Assembly: GCF_000385925.1 (NCBI RefSeq) | Contig: NC_021175.1 | Coordinates: forward strand, 208,501-272,500 | Direction of reading: 5' to 3' | Length of the DNA stretch: 64,000 nucleotides | DNA from: Streptococcus cristatus AS 1.3089 | GTDB taxonomy: Bacteria > Bacillota > Bacilli > Lactobacillales > Streptococcaceae | Part shown: positions 47,859 through 58,621 of the stretch, in pieces | Layout: each line of letters starts with the position of its first letter | Numbering within the stretch: position 1 is the stretch's first letter | Notes under the pieces: model-generated | What the model was told of the DNA's origin: nothing | Databases searched by the model: none | What the model saw: only the letters and a program-made list of their open reading frames with translations | Made by a program: the position numbers and the translations under genes

Positions 47859-48473
47859 ATGAAATATGAATGGAGAAAGAGTGAGAAAGGCCTTTATGGA
47901 GCCAAGCAAAAGCCAGAGCTGGTAGAGGTGCCAAGTCAACAGTTCATTGTGATCGAAGGAGAGGGCGACCCCAATGAAGCAGATTTCTCTGAGCGGGTAT
48001 CTGCCCTTTATTCACTGGCCTATTCCATAAAAATGCTCTTTAAATCCATGATGAAAGATGAGGCGGAGGACAAGGTGACGGATTTCACAGTTTATCCTTT
48101 AGAAGGTATCTGGGAAAAAGCTGCTGGGGAAGGCTTCGATAAAAGTCAGCTGCGCTATCAGCTCATGATTCAGCAGCCCAATGTCATCACTCAGGATATG
48201 TTTGCGGCGGCGCTTGAGAATGTTCGCAAGAAAAAGCCCAATCCCCTCTACGATGACATCCGTTGGCAAAGCCTGCCAGAGGAGCGAGCCATTCAGGTCT
48301 TACACATAGGAAGTTATGACAGTGAGCCGGCCTCTTTTAAGAAAATGGACGAGCTGGCAAGCAGCTTGGGACTGGAGAGATGCGACCAAGTCCACAGAGA
48401 GATTTACTTGAGCAACAAAAATAGGACAGCTGAAGAAAAGTTGAAAACCATCTTAAGGTATTCCGTCAGATAG
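47859..48473 (+). CDS. GyrI-like small-molecule-binding protein
   Basis: A 204-residue protein of the GyrI-like (SHS2/AraC effector-binding) group, close to the COG4832 type: QQFIVIEGEGDPNEADFSERVSALYSLAY, PLEGIWE, and the late HIGSYDSEPASF loop. Such proteins bind or hydrolyse small hydrophobic molecules; there is no DNA-binding part. ATG 47859 follows AAAAGGAGG. It lies between the WYL regulator and the ClbS-like gene. Confidence 0.82.
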   Translation: MKYEWRKSEKGLYGAKQKPELVEVPSQQFIVIEGEGDPNEADFSERVSALYSLAYSIKMLFKSMMKDEAEDKVTDFTVYPLEGIWEKAAGEGFDKSQLRYQLMIQQPNVITQDMFAAALENVRKKKPNPLYDDIRWQSLPEERAIQVLHIGSYDSEPASFKKMDELASSLGLERCDQVHREIYLSNKNRTAEEKLKTILRYSVR

Positions 48474-48485
48474 GAGGAATGTAAC

Positions 48486-49037
48486 ATGCCAAGACCTGCA
48501 ACAAAAAACGATTTACTGGCTGCAGCTACAGAAAATTTCGAAAAACTCAATCTGCTCATTTCGAACATGACAGCAGAAGAGTTGGCAAGGCCCTTTGATT
48601 TTTCAAAGGATGAGAAAAAGAAAGAAGCTCACTGGAAGCGCGATCGGAATCTGAGGGATGTCTTAATACATCTTTATGAGTGGCACCAGCTGCTGCTCAA
48701 CTGGGTGCAGGCCAATCAAAGGGGAGAAGAGAAGTCCTTCCTGCCTGCTCCCTACAATTGGAGAACTTATGGTGAGATGAATATCGCATTTTGGGAAAAG
48801 CACCAGCAAACCTCTCTTGAGGAGGCAAGTTCTTTGCTGGCTAGTTCATATAGAGCTGTCCTAGACCTAGCCGCAACCTTGACCAATGAAGAATTATTTT
48901 CTAAAGGAGTTTATAAATGGACGGGTGGAACGACCTTGGGCTCCTATTTTGTCAGCGCCACATCCAGCCACTATGATTGGGCTATGAAAAAGCTTAAAGC
49001 TCACCAAAAGAATTGTAAAGGGAATTCCGTCCAATAA
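48486..49037 (+). CDS. ClbS/DfsB-family four-helix protein
   Basis: A 183-residue all-helical protein with the ClbS/DfsB pattern: ATKNDLLAAATENFEKL, RNLRDVLIHLYEWHQLLLNW, and SHYDWAMKKLKAH at the end. ClbS protects colibactin producers by opening the cyclopropane warhead; most relatives have no known substrate. The His and Trp residues of the family are present. 12 bases after the GyrI-like gene; AGGAGG ribosome site. Confidence 0.86.
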   Translation: MPRPATKNDLLAAATENFEKLNLLISNMTAEELARPFDFSKDEKKKEAHWKRDRNLRDVLIHLYEWHQLLLNWVQANQRGEEKSFLPAPYNWRTYGEMNIAFWEKHQQTSLEEASSLLASSYRAVLDLAATLTNEELFSKGVYKWTGGTTLGSYFVSATSSHYDWAMKKLKAHQKNCKGNSVQ

Positions 49038-49063
49038 AGTTTTCTAGGACTTGAGACTGATTT

Positions 49064-49090
49064 TTAGCACTCTTGCAAAAAGAGTGCTAA
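49064..49090. promoter_or_regulatory. CIRCE element 1, also terminator-shaped
   Basis: TTAGCACTC, nine bases, GAGTGCTAA: an exact CIRCE match. As RNA it makes an 11-bp hairpin followed by six T, so it probably also ends transcription of the ClbS-like gene. It lies 17 bases upstream of the hrcA -35. Confidence 0.85.
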
Positions 49091-49107
49091 TTTTTTGAGT
49101 TTTTGTC

Positions 49108-49135
49108 TTGACTTTCATTTTCAAGAGTGTATAAT
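49108..49135 (+). promoter_or_regulatory. hrcA operon promoter
   Basis: TTGACT (49108-49113), a 16-base spacer and TATAAT (49130-49135), placed between the two CIRCE elements. Confidence 0.85.
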
Positions 49136-49146
49136 AGAATCATGGT

Positions 49147-49173
49147 TTAGCACTCGAGGTGTTAGAGTGCTAA
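49147..49173. promoter_or_regulatory. CIRCE element 2
   Basis: TTAGCACTC, nine bases, GAGTGCTAA, starting 12 bases after the -10, where bound HrcA would block transcription. Confidence 0.95.
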
Positions 49174-49229
49174 ATATAAAAAATAAAATCTCGCCAGTGG
49201 CTGGAATTTTCTAAAGAGAGGTGAAGTCC

Positions 49230-50264
49230 TTGGTAACAGAACGCCAAAATGAGATTTTAAATCTAATTATTGATATCTTTACCAAGACGCAGGAGCCTGT
49301 CGGTTCTAAAGCTTTACAAGAGTCTATCCAGTCTTCGAGTGCCACCATCCGTAATGACATGGCGGCCTTGGAAAAGGAAGGACTGCTGGAAAAGGCCCAT
49401 ACATCGAGTGGTCGCAAGCCCAGTGTCGCTGGTTTCCAGTATTTCGTCCGGAATTCCTTGTCCTTTGACCAGCTGGCGGAAAATGAGCTCTACGAGGTCG
49501 TCAAGGCCTTCGATCAAGAGTTTTTCAAGCTGGAGGATATCCTACAGCGGGCGGCAGATGTCTTGGCAGAGTTGAGTGATTGCACGGTTGTAGCCCTTGA
49601 TGTCGAGCCTAGTCGGCAGCGACTGACAGCTTTTGATATCGTGGTTCTCAGTCAGCATGCAGCTTTAGCTGTCTTTACTTTGGATGAGTCCAATACCCTG
49701 ACCAGTCAGTTCATGATTCCTAGGAATTTTCTCCAGGAAGACCTACTGCGCTTGAGGGATATGATTCAGGAGCGCTTTCTGGGACAGACGGTATTAGATA
49801 TTCACTATAAGATTCGGACGGAGATCCCGCAGATTATCCAGCGTTACTTTACGACGACAGACAATGTTCTCGATCTCTTTGAGCATATTTTTGCTCAGAT
49901 GTTTTCGGAAAAAGTAACTGTAGCTGGTAAGGTCCAGTTGTTACGTTTTGCGGATCTTGAGGCCTATCAGTTCTTTGATGATCGACAGAAGGTAGCCTTT
50001 GAAATCCGTGACAGCTTAGCTGAGGATCAAATGCAAAATGTCCGAGTCGCAGCTAGCCAAGAGGACTGTCTGGCTAATCTAACCTTGATTTCCAGCAAAT
50101 TCCTGATTCCCTATCGGGGCTTTGGGATGTTGGCAGTGGTTGGTCCAGTTAATCTGGATTACCAAAAGGTGGTTAGTCAACTCAATGTTGTCAATCGGGT
50201 CCTAACTATGAAACTCATCGATTTCTACCGATATTTGAGTAGTAATCATTATGAGGTGAGTTGA
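49230..50264 (+). CDS. hrcA: heat-inducible repressor HrcA
   Basis: A 344-residue repressor: N-terminal winged helix ([59 protein letters not shown]) and the GAF-like dimerisation part. It binds CIRCE and represses the chaperone genes until GroEL becomes limiting. The start is taken as TTG 49230, because MVTERQ is the family N-terminus and AGGTGAAG is correctly spaced for it; GTG 49221 overlaps that site. Confidence 0.95.
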   Translation: MVTERQNEILNLIIDIFTKTQEPVGSKALQESIQSSSATIRNDMAALEKEGLLEKAHTSSGRKPSVAGFQYFVRNSLSFDQLAENELYEVVKAFDQEFFKLEDILQRAADVLAELSDCTVVALDVEPSRQRLTAFDIVVLSQHAALAVFTLDESNTLTSQFMIPRNFLQEDLLRLRDMIQERFLGQTVLDIHYKIRTEIPQIIQRYFTTTDNVLDLFEHIFAQMFSEKVTVAGKVQLLRFADLEAYQFFDDRQKVAFEIRDSLAEDQMQNVRVAASQEDCLANLTLISSKFLIPYRGFGMLAVVGPVNLDYQKVVSQLNVVNRVLTMKLIDFYRYLSSNHYEVS

Positions 50265-50302
50265 ACATGAAATTACATAAATTCCTAAAAAGGAGGCGAA
50301 AA

Positions 50303-50827
50303 ATGTCTGAGGAAATAAAAAACGAAGAAGTAAAAGAAGAGGAAGTAGTAGAAACTGCTGAAGAGGCTGTTGAAACTGCTCCTGAAAAATCAGAATTAGA
50401 ATTAGCCAATGAGCGGGCAGAAGATTTTGAAAATAAATACCTTCGCGCTCATGCGGAAATGCAAAACATCCAACGTCGTGCCAACGAAGAACGCCAACTC
50501 TTGCAACGTTATCGAAGCCAAGATTTAGGGAAAGCTATTTTACCTTCCTTGGACAACCTTGAGCGTGCGCTTGCCGTTGAAGGCTTGACAGATGATGTTA
50601 AAAAAGGTCTGGAAATGGTACAAGAAAGCTTGATTCATGCCCTTAAAGAAGAAGGAATTGAAGAAATCGCGGCGGACGGAGCATTTGACCATAACTATCA
50701 CATGGCCATCCAAACCGTTCCAGCAGATGACGAGCACCCAGCTGATACCATCGCACAAGTCTTCCAAAAAGGCTATAAACTCCATGATCGCATCCTAAGA
50801 CCAGCAATGGTGGTGGTTTATAACTAG
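50303..50827 (+). CDS. grpE: nucleotide exchange factor GrpE
   Basis: A 174-residue co-chaperone with an acidic disordered start, a long coiled coil ([23 protein letters not shown]) and the beta domain ending [16 protein letters not shown]. It releases ADP from DnaK. ATG 50303 follows AAAAAGGAGGCG; the 14-residue longer frame is a run-on from the hrcA end. Confidence 0.95.
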   Translation: MSEEIKNEEVKEEEVVETAEEAVETAPEKSELELANERAEDFENKYLRAHAEMQNIQRRANEERQLLQRYRSQDLGKAILPSLDNLERALAVEGLTDDVKKGLEMVQESLIHALKEEGIEEIAADGAFDHNYHMAIQTVPADDEHPADTIAQVFQKGYKLHDRILRPAMVVVYN

Positions 50828-50885
50828 GCTAGAGAACTTAAAAAACTTGTCCGAAACGACAATAAACTATGAAGAAAGATAAGAG

Positions 50886-51037
50886 GCAAGCCGGAGGCTT
50901 GCAAGGAAGATATTTCCCGCCGTGGTGAAAGTTTCAGTAGCTTATGCTACTGAAGCAGGGGATTTTTGAGACAATAGGCTCAAAAATAAGTGATGAAATC
51001 CCGTAGGGAGTTGCTCACGTCCCCACCACTTAAGGGG
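50886..51037 (+). ncRNA. structured grpE-dnaK spacer RNA
   Basis: About 150 bases rich in pairing: GCAAGCC-GGA-GGCTTGC (50886-50902); an 11-bp arm around GTAGC-TTAT-GCTAC (50931-50956); TTTTTGAG / CTCAAAAA (50963-50986), which competes with GGGATTT / AAATCCC (50959-51002); an outer GTGGTG / CACCAC pair (50922-50927 with 51024-51029); and CCCC / GGGG just before dnaK. It could be a cis-regulator, a processing site or an unlisted small repeat. No Rfam match could be checked. Confidence 0.45.
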
Positions 51038-51075
51038 AATATCAAGAAAAATCAAAATTAGAATTAAAATAATAA

Positions 51076-52917
<1,842 letters not shown>

Positions 52918-52953
52918 GATGTTGAGGCGTTAAGAAAACGAAAGAAAAATAGG

Positions 52954-52998
52954 AAGCCATCGCCTTGTGCGATGCACAAAAGATGGCTTATCTTTTTT
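52954..52998 (+). terminator. dnaK operon terminator
   Basis: Bipartite stem: AAGCCATC / GATGGCTT outside and TTGTGC-GAT-GCACAA inside, followed by TCTTTTTT. Confidence 0.85.
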
Positions 52999-53078
52999 CC
53001 GAAGTTTTTAGCCGAAACTCAGTTAAGCATTGCTAGTTTGATTTTTAAAACTCGAACTAGTAAGTATAAGAAGAAATC

Positions 53079-53106
53079 CAGAGGTTGCAACCCAGCCTCT
53101 GTTTTT
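53079..53106 (+). terminator. second hairpin before dnaJ
   Basis: Stem CAGAGGTTG / CAGCCTCTG (one G-U pair), 5-nt loop, followed by TTTTT. Confidence 0.7.
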
Positions 53107-53198
53107 CGGTAAGAAAAGAGTTGGAACGTAAATTTTTGGTTTTTCTTTAAACTAAGTTAGAAAGGAACTGAACCCGACCTAAATTCTAGGAAAAAAGA

Positions 53199-53245
53199 GA
53201 AATCAGTCTGGGAGCATCACTCCGTCGCCTGATTTCCTATTTTTC
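53199..53245 (+). terminator. third hairpin before dnaJ
   Basis: Stem GAAATCAG / CTGATTTC enclosing GGAG-CATCA-CTCC, followed by CTATTTTTC; it ends about 30 bases before the dnaJ start. Confidence 0.6.
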
Positions 53246-53274
53246 AGTCGAATTTTACGGTCTTGGTATCTTAA

Positions 53275-54405
53275 ATGAACAATACAGAATTTTATGATCG
53301 TTTAGGTGTCTCTAAGAATGCTTCTCAGGATGAGATCAAGAGAGCCTATCGGAAATTATCTAAAAAATATCACCCAGATATCAATAAGGAGCCTGGGGCG
53401 GAAGATAAATACAAAGAAGTCCAAGAGGCTTATGAAACGCTGAGCGATGAGCAAAAGCGGGCTGCCTATGACCAATATGGCGCAGCGGGTGCCAATGGTG
53501 GCTTTGGTGGTGCAGGCGGCTTCGGTGGCTTTGATGGCTCTGGTTTTGGCGGCTTCGAAGACATCTTTTCTAGCTTCTTTGGTGGTGGCGCAACTCGTAA
53601 TCCAAACGCTCCACGCCAAGGGGATGATCTCCAGTATCGGGTAAATCTCCGCTTTGAAGAGGCTATTTTCGGGGCAGAAAAAGAAGTGAAATACAATCGT
53701 GAGGCGAGTTGCCATACTTGTCACGGTTCAGGTGCCAAGCCAGGAACTAGCCCAGTAACTTGTGGCCGCTGTCATGGTTCTGGTGTTATCAATGTTGATA
53801 CGCAGACACCGCTGGGCATGATGCGTCGACAAGTGACTTGTGATGTCTGTCACGGTCGCGGACAAGAAATCAAAAGTCCATGCGAAACCTGCCATGGAAC
53901 AGGACATGAAAAGCAAGCGCATAGCGTTCATGTAAAAATCCCTGCTGGTGTGGAAACAGGTCAACGAGTTCGCTTGGCGGGTCAAGGTGAGGCAGGCTTT
54001 AATGGCGGTCCTTACGGTGACTTGTATGTAGTGGTGAACGTTGAGCCAAGCGATAAATTTGAGCGAGACGGTTCTACCATTTACTACAAGCTCAACCTCA
54101 ACTTTGTGCAAGCAGCTCTGGGTGACAGTGTGGAAATTCCGACTGTCCATGGAAATGTTGAATTGACAATCCCAGAAGGAACTCAGACTGGCAAACGTTT
54201 CCGCCTGCGTGGTAAAGGAGCACCAAATCTACGCGATGGAAGTGTCGGTGACCAATATGTCACTGTCAATGTCGTAACGCCGACAGGACTCAATGATCGT
54301 CAAAAGGCAGCTCTTAAGGATTTTGCGGCGGCTGGAGACATCACAGTGAGCCCTAAAAAGAAAGGCTTCTTTGATAAGATGAAAGATGTCTTTGAAGGGG
54401 AATAA
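53275..54405 (+). CDS. dnaJ: chaperone DnaJ (Hsp40)
   Basis: A 376-residue type I Hsp40: J domain (residues 1-70) with the HPD motif, a Gly/Phe-rich linker, four CxxCxGxG zinc repeats ([32 protein letters not shown]), and two beta domains. It delivers substrates to DnaK and stimulates its ATPase. The [16 protein letters not shown] start is the family N-terminus although no good ribosome site precedes it. Separated from dnaK by 357 bases and three hairpins. Confidence 0.96.
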   Translation: MNNTEFYDRLGVSKNASQDEIKRAYRKLSKKYHPDINKEPGAEDKYKEVQEAYETLSDEQKRAAYDQYGAAGANGGFGGAGGFGGFDGSGFGGFEDIFSSFFGGGATRNPNAPRQGDDLQYRVNLRFEEAIFGAEKEVKYNREASCHTCHGSGAKPGTSPVTCGRCHGSGVINVDTQTPLGMMRRQVTCDVCHGRGQEIKSPCETCHGTGHEKQAHSVHVKIPAGVETGQRVRLAGQGEAGFNGGPYGDLYVVVNVEPSDKFERDGSTIYYKLNLNFVQAALGDSVEIPTVHGNVELTIPEGTQTGKRFRLRGKGAPNLRDGSVGDQYVTVNVVTPTGLNDRQKAALKDFAAAGDITVSPKKKGFFDKMKDVFEGE

Positions 54406-54416
54406 AGAAGGAAGAG

Positions 54417-54440
54417 GCAGAGTTAGTATTCTGCTTTTTC
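54417..54440 (+). terminator. weak terminator after dnaJ
   Basis: Stem GCAGA / TCTGC with an 8-nt loop and five T. Short stem, so weak or partial. Confidence 0.4.
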
Positions 54441-54454
54441 GTTAGGAGAAAAAA

Positions 54455-54859
54455 ATGACAGAATTTCAAGACTTTATCGAGCAAGTTTTCAAGGAGCAAT
54501 ATGAGGCTTCTTTTGGTCCAGATATGCTTGAAGAACTTGAGCCCAAGGATTATTATCTGATACGGGAAGAGGAAGGAAACTTGATCGCCGTGCTCCATGC
54601 CCAGCAGGTGTTGGAAAACATCCATATCAAGGCCTTAGTGGTAGATAAGGGACACCAGAAAAAGGGCTTGGGAGCTAGTCTGCTGGCAGAATTAGAAGAA
54701 AGGGCTGAGAAAGCGGGAGTCAGCAGCATCACCTTGTCCACCAAATCTTACCAAGCCAAGGATTTTTACATCAAGCAAGGCTATAAAATCTATGCCAGTC
54801 TGGAAGACGTGCCTCAAAAAGGTGCGACCAAATATCATTTTATCAAGCGACTGGGCTGA
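54455..54859 (+). CDS. GNAT-family N-acetyltransferase
   Basis: A 134-residue GNAT enzyme: IKALVVDKGHQKKGLGASLLAELE is strand beta4 plus the acetyl-CoA loop, and YQAKDFYIKQGYK the C-terminal part. Substrate unknown. ATG follows TAGGAGAAAA. It comes 50 bases after dnaJ and may share transcripts with it, since the hairpin between them is weak. A terminator follows. Confidence 0.85.
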   Translation: MTEFQDFIEQVFKEQYEASFGPDMLEELEPKDYYLIREEEGNLIAVLHAQQVLENIHIKALVVDKGHQKKGLGASLLAELEERAEKAGVSSITLSTKSYQAKDFYIKQGYKIYASLEDVPQKGATKYHFIKRLG

Positions 54860-54870
54860 ATTGTTTTTAG

Positions 54871-54897
54871 AATAGAAGTCAAGTTGGCTTCTATTTC
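54871..54897 (+). terminator. terminator after the GNAT gene
   Basis: Ten-pair stem AATAGAAGTC / GGCTTCTATT (one G-U pair) with a 5-nt loop and a short T tract. Confidence 0.7.
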
Positions 54898-54906
54898 TTA
54901 AATCAT

Positions 54907-54936
54907 TTTACATACATACAGCGTGTATGTTATAAT
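54907..54936 (+). promoter_or_regulatory. TetR promoter with operator in the spacer
   Basis: TTTACA (54907-54912) and TATAAT (54931-54936) are 18 bases apart, and the spacer is filled by ACATACA-GCG-TGTATGT (54914-54930), a perfect 17-bp palindrome. This is a classic place for a TetR-type autorepressor. Confidence 0.8.
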
Positions 54937-55074
54937 TAAGACTGAAAAGTTTTTTTGGGAATTAAGACATTATTTTAATAAACAAAGATGTGCTGGCTCA
55001 GTACAAGGGGCTATTTCTGATTTTCAGAAAGACTTGCTTTAGAGTGTTAGAGCAGTTTAAAATGGAGAGTGAGA

Positions 55075-55662
55075 ATGAATAAAAAACAGCAGGCTTCACT
55101 AGAGACAAGTAGCAAAATATTAGCCATCGCCCGGAAACATTTTTCTTTAAAGGGTTATGCAGAAACTTCCTTGGAAGAAATTGTAGATGAGCTGGGAATG
55201 ACAAGAGGCGCACTTTATCATCATTTCGGGAATAAGAAAACTTTATTTACCGCCGTACTGGCACAAATTCAGTCCGAACTGGGATCTTATGTAGAAAAAA
55301 ACGCTCTGGAAGCACACGATTCTTGGGAGCAGTTGGTGGAAGGCTGTGTTGCTTTTGTTCGTTTTGCGACCTTGACCGAAAATAAACGTATTCTCCTGCT
55401 TGATGGTCCCAATGTCGTTGAGTGGAAAGAGTGGTGTCGTCAGGACGAGGCTAATTCTTTCTTTCATTTGAGAGAGCAATTAGACATTTTATATAAAGAA
55501 GGAAGACTTATCTCTATTGATCTGGGTATGGCGGCTCATATGATTTCAGGTGCCTTGAATGAATTGTCCCTCTATCTGGCAGAGAAAGAGGAAGAAGCAG
55601 ACATTAGAGGAGCAGTGAGCAGTCTTTTGAAAGGATTTAAAAATCATGGCGAAAAAGGTTAA
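55075..55662 (+). CDS. TetR-family transcriptional regulator
   Basis: A 195-residue regulator with an N-terminal TetR helix-turn-helix (KILAIARKHFSLKGYAETSLEEIVDELGMTRGALYHHFGNKKTLF) described here by its ends at residues ~15-60, and a helical ligand domain. The start at 55075 is set by GGAG seven bases upstream. Probably represses its own promoter and the overlapping repair-like gene downstream. The ligand is unknown. Confidence 0.9.
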   Translation: MNKKQQASLETSSKILAIARKHFSLKGYAETSLEEIVDELGMTRGALYHHFGNKKTLFTAVLAQIQSELGSYVEKNALEAHDSWEQLVEGCVAFVRFATLTENKRILLLDGPNVVEWKEWCRQDEANSFFHLREQLDILYKEGRLISIDLGMAAHMISGALNELSLYLAEKEEEADIRGAVSSLLKGFKNHGEKG

Positions 55663-56407
55663 GGATTATTATGATTTGGTTTATGCCGAGGATCTGAGTC
55701 GTCGTCTGCAAGAAGTAACAGATAAATTTGATGCTCAGCATTTTATGTCTCTAGTTGAAAGCGACTTAGAAGCCTTGGAATTTACTCAGCGTCAAGAGCT
55801 GCTGGCAAAGAGTATCAAAGAATGTTTGCCGCTTTCTTATGCGGATTCTCTGAAGGTTTTTGAGCAGATACTTGGTCCGGAGTTAGAGGGCGGCTTGGGG
55901 ATGTTCTCAGAAGGATACTGGTTGTGGCCGATTGGCAAATACCTAGAACTTTACGGAGGTCAGGAATTCGAGCTGAGTGCAGCCTTCAGTAAGGAATTAA
56001 CCAAGCGATTTACTGGAGAATTTTCCATGCGGCCTTTGCTGGCTAATTATCCCAAAGCTACGATGGATTTACTGTTAGAGTGGAGCCGAGATGAGAATAT
56101 GCGTGTCCGCAGGTTAGCCAGCGAGTGTATGCGGATCCGACTGCCTTGGGCTAAGAAGCAGACTGTGGTCTTAGATTATTTTGATGAATTTACCGCTATT
56201 TTAAGAAATCTAAAGGATGATGCGGATAAATCAATCCAAAAAAGCGTCGCGAATAATCTGAATGATTTATATAAAGAAGATCCTGAGAAATTTGAGCGTA
56301 TCATTCAGACTTGGCAAGCGGAAGAATTGAGTCCGAGTTGCGCTTGGATTATCAAGCATGCTTCGCGAACAAAAAATAAAGCAGAAAAACAAGCTTTGCT
56401 AGTCTAG
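55646..56407 (+). CDS. AlkC/AlkD-like HEAT-repeat DNA alkylation repair protein
   Basis: A 253-residue all-helical protein of the DNA_alkylation (HEAT-like) superfamily, nearer to AlkC (COG4335) than AlkD: GPELEGGLGMFSEGYWLWPIGKYLELYG, WSRDENMRVRRLASE and KSVANNLNDLYKEDPEKF. Members are glycosylases for 3-methyladenine and related lesions. It overlaps the TetR gene by 17 bases, so expression is coupled to that regulator. Glycosylase activity is inferred. Confidence 0.82.
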   Translation: MAKKVKDYYDLVYAEDLSRRLQEVTDKFDAQHFMSLVESDLEALEFTQRQELLAKSIKECLPLSYADSLKVFEQILGPELEGGLGMFSEGYWLWPIGKYLELYGGQEFELSAAFSKELTKRFTGEFSMRPLLANYPKATMDLLLEWSRDENMRVRRLASECMRIRLPWAKKQTVVLDYFDEFTAILRNLKDDADKSIQKSVANNLNDLYKEDPEKFERIIQTWQAEELSPSCAWIIKHASRTKNKAEKQALLV

Positions 56408-56420
56408 CAAAGCTTGTTTT
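56386..56420. terminator. bidirectional terminator overlapping two stop codons
   Basis: A 16-bp stem AAAACAAGCTTTGCTA and its complement with a 3-nt loop. It contains the stop of the repair-like gene and reaches the stop of rnjA, serving both convergent genes. Confidence 0.9.
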
Positions 56421-58102
56421 TAGTTATCTTCGTCTGGTGTAAGCACCATCGGAATAATAATAGGTTCGCGCTCGGTACTTTCGTAGAGGAAAGGACGCAA
56501 GGCGTTGACGATAGCGCCGCTGACAGATTGGACGCTGGCATCTTTATTCTTGAGTGCAATGCGAATTGCATTGAAGAGGATGCGTTGGCTTTGGCGAATG
56601 AGGTCACCTGATTCGCGCATGTAGATAAAGCCGCGGCTGAGAATATCTGGACCGGCCAAAATCATCTGGGACTCAAAGTCAACGGTTGCAACAGCCAGGA
56701 CAACACCGTCCTCAGATAGTTCTTTACGGTCGCGCAGGACAGCAGCTCCGATCTCACCAATGCGGCTCCCATCGACATAGATATCCTGAGCGTTGAAACT
56801 ACCAGCAATACGGGCTGAGTTAGCTGTCAGAGCCAGCACATCACCATTGCTCATAATGAAGATATTATCTTTTGGCACTCCAGTATCAACGGCCAGGCCT
56901 GCATGGATTTTCTGCATGCGGTATTCCCCATGGACTGGCATGAAATATTTAGGCTTAATCAAGCGGAGCATGAGTTTCTGCTCCTGCTGGCCACCGTGTC
57001 CAGAGGTGTGGATGTTGTTAATCTTACCGTGGATAACCTCTACACCGGCTTCGGAAATGATGTTAATCAATTTGTTAACACTGGTCGTATTACCAGGGAT
57101 AGGACTGGATGAGAAGATGACTGTATCTCCAGGCTGCAGCTGAACTTGACGGTGGGTGCCATTGGCAATCCGAGACAGTGCTGCCATAGGCTCACCCTGG
57201 CTTCCGGTACACATAATCAGCACTTCGCCAGCTGGATAGTCCTTGAGTTCATTTGGCTCGATGAAGGTATCTTTAGGAACCTTGATATAGCCCAGCTCAA
57301 TCCCGTTGACAATAGCCTTTTCCATGGAACGGCCAAAGACCGCAATCTTGCGACCGGTCTTGACAGCAGCCTCAGCAGCCTGCTGGAGGCGGAAGATGTT
57401 AGAGGCAAAGGAAGCGAAAATAATCCGTCCATGAATGCCTTCGATAATCTTCATGATAGATTGCCCGACCACTTTTTCGGAATTGGTAAAGGTCGGAACT
57501 TCAGCATTGGTCGAGTCAGATAGGAGACAGAGTACGCCTTCTTCGCCTAGAGCGGCCATACGGTGTAAGTCTGCTGGCTCACCGACTGGTGTAAAGTCAA
57601 ACTTGAAGTCACCGGTACAGACAATCTTACCTTGCGGCGTATGAATGACAATCCCCAAGGGCTCTGGAATAGAGTGGGTTGTCCGGAAGAAAGTCGCCTT
57701 CAGATTTTTAAAGGTCAGCTCTGTGTTTTGATTGATTTCATAGAGCTTGGCATCCCGCAAAAGTCCATGCTCTTCTAGCTTGCCCCGAATGAGGGCTAGC
57801 GCCAAAGGGCCGGCATAGATAGGTACATTGGCTTGCTTGAGCAGGAAAGGAATGCCGCCTATATGATCCTCGTGCCCGTGGGTGATGAGGACAGCTTTTA
57901 CGCGGTCAATATTTTCGACGATATAAGAGTAGTCGGGGATAACATAGTCGATACCCAAGAGATCGTCTTCTGGGAATTTAATCCCAGCATCGATGATGAT
58001 AATCTCATCTTGATACTCAATTCCGTAGGTATTTTTACCGATTTCGCCCAGACCGCCAATGGCGAAAACACCAACTTCTTCTTTCTTTAAGTTATATGCC
58101 AT
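56420..58102 (-). CDS. rnjA: ribonuclease J1
   Basis: A 560-residue beta-CASP metallo-beta-lactamase RNase with the zinc motif [18 protein letters not shown], and the C-terminal SGHGGQQE and PVHGEYRM motifs. It has 5'-3' exo- and endonuclease activity in mRNA turnover and rRNA maturation. The pairing with rpoY directly upstream is standard for RnjA in Firmicutes and distinguishes it from RnjB. Confidence 0.95.
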   Translation of the reverse strand: MAYNLKKEEVGVFAIGGLGEIGKNTYGIEYQDEIIIIDAGIKFPEDDLLGIDYVIPDYSYIVENIDRVKAVLITHGHEDHIGGIPFLLKQANVPIYAGPLALALIRGKLEEHGLLRDAKLYEINQNTELTFKNLKATFFRTTHSIPEPLGIVIHTPQGKIVCTGDFKFDFTPVGEPADLHRMAALGEEGVLCLLSDSTNAEVPTFTNSEKVVGQSIMKIIEGIHGRIIFASFASNIFRLQQAAEAAVKTGRKIAVFGRSMEKAIVNGIELGYIKVPKDTFIEPNELKDYPAGEVLIMCTGSQGEPMAALSRIANGTHRQVQLQPGDTVIFSSSPIPGNTTSVNKLINIISEAGVEVIHGKINNIHTSGHGGQQEQKLMLRLIKPKYFMPVHGEYRMQKIHAGLAVDTGVPKDNIFIMSNGDVLALTANSARIAGSFNAQDIYVDGSRIGEIGAAVLRDRKELSEDGVVLAVATVDFESQMILAGPDILSRGFIYMRESGDLIRQSQRILFNAIRIALKNKDASVQSVSGAIVNALRPFLYESTEREPIIIPMVLTPDEDN

Positions 58103-58104
58103 AG

Positions 58105-58335
58105 TTATAACTCCGTCAATTCGAAGGCGCCTGACTCTTTTTCGTATTCAAGGTGTTTGTCAGACAAGAGTTCGATAAATTCGATATTGTATGGAGTCTT
58201 TTCTTCGACCAATTTGCGGGCTTTGATACGGCCTTCTAATTCATTGGCAGCTTCTACTTCTAAGTAAAGGACACGTGTTTTTTCACGGCGTGGGCTGCGT
58301 TCTTTTGTTTCTTGATAAAAAACTTTGTAAATCAT
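58105..58335 (-). CDS. rpoY: RNA polymerase epsilon subunit
   Basis: A 76-residue protein of the RpoY/DUF1447 family ([20 protein letters not shown] at the start; [18 protein letters not shown] near the end). It binds RNA polymerase in Firmicutes. The start at 58335 follows AAGGAAATAAA. It lies two bases before rnjA and forms an operon with it. Confidence 0.93.
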   Translation of the reverse strand: MIYKVFYQETKERSPRREKTRVLYLEVEAANELEGRIKARKLVEEKTPYNIEFIELLSDKHLEYEKESGAFELTEL

Positions 58336-58451
58336 TTTATTTCCTTCCATTTTTCATGATCAAGCTACAGAAAACGACAGCTAATCAGCTGTTTTCTTTT
58401 ATTCAGTTTTATGAGTAGTAGATTGACCTTGATTCGATATAATTCTAACCA

Positions 58452-58480
58452 ATTATATCATAAAACCAGCTTTTAGTAAA
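58452..58480 (-). promoter_or_regulatory. rpoY-rnjA promoter
   Basis: On the minus strand TTTACT, 17 bases, TATAAT. The ~115-base leader to rpoY contains an imperfect hairpin (AACAGCTG...AGCTGTCG, around 58372-58396). Confidence 0.65.
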
Positions 58481-58621
58481 AGACATAGCCGAGAAAATAT
58501 TGTGGAGATTTTCAGAAAAGCTTTTAAGAGGTAATCTGGATAATCAAATGACTGCTTCTCTACCCTTGTGGTCACTTTTATAGTATAATAAGAAGCAAAC
58601 ACTCGAGTAAGGAAGAGAATG

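Larger units (their letters stand above)
52918..53274 (+). other. dnaK-dnaJ intergenic region
   Basis: Over 350 bases with three successive terminator-like hairpins and no gene. No good promoter for dnaJ was found, and the dnaJ start lacks a clear ribosome site. Confidence 0.6.

Noticed and set aside
49064..49090. Upstream hairpin as a terminator only
   Set aside because: The arms and nine-base centre match CIRCE exactly, so it is listed as an operator with possible terminator function.
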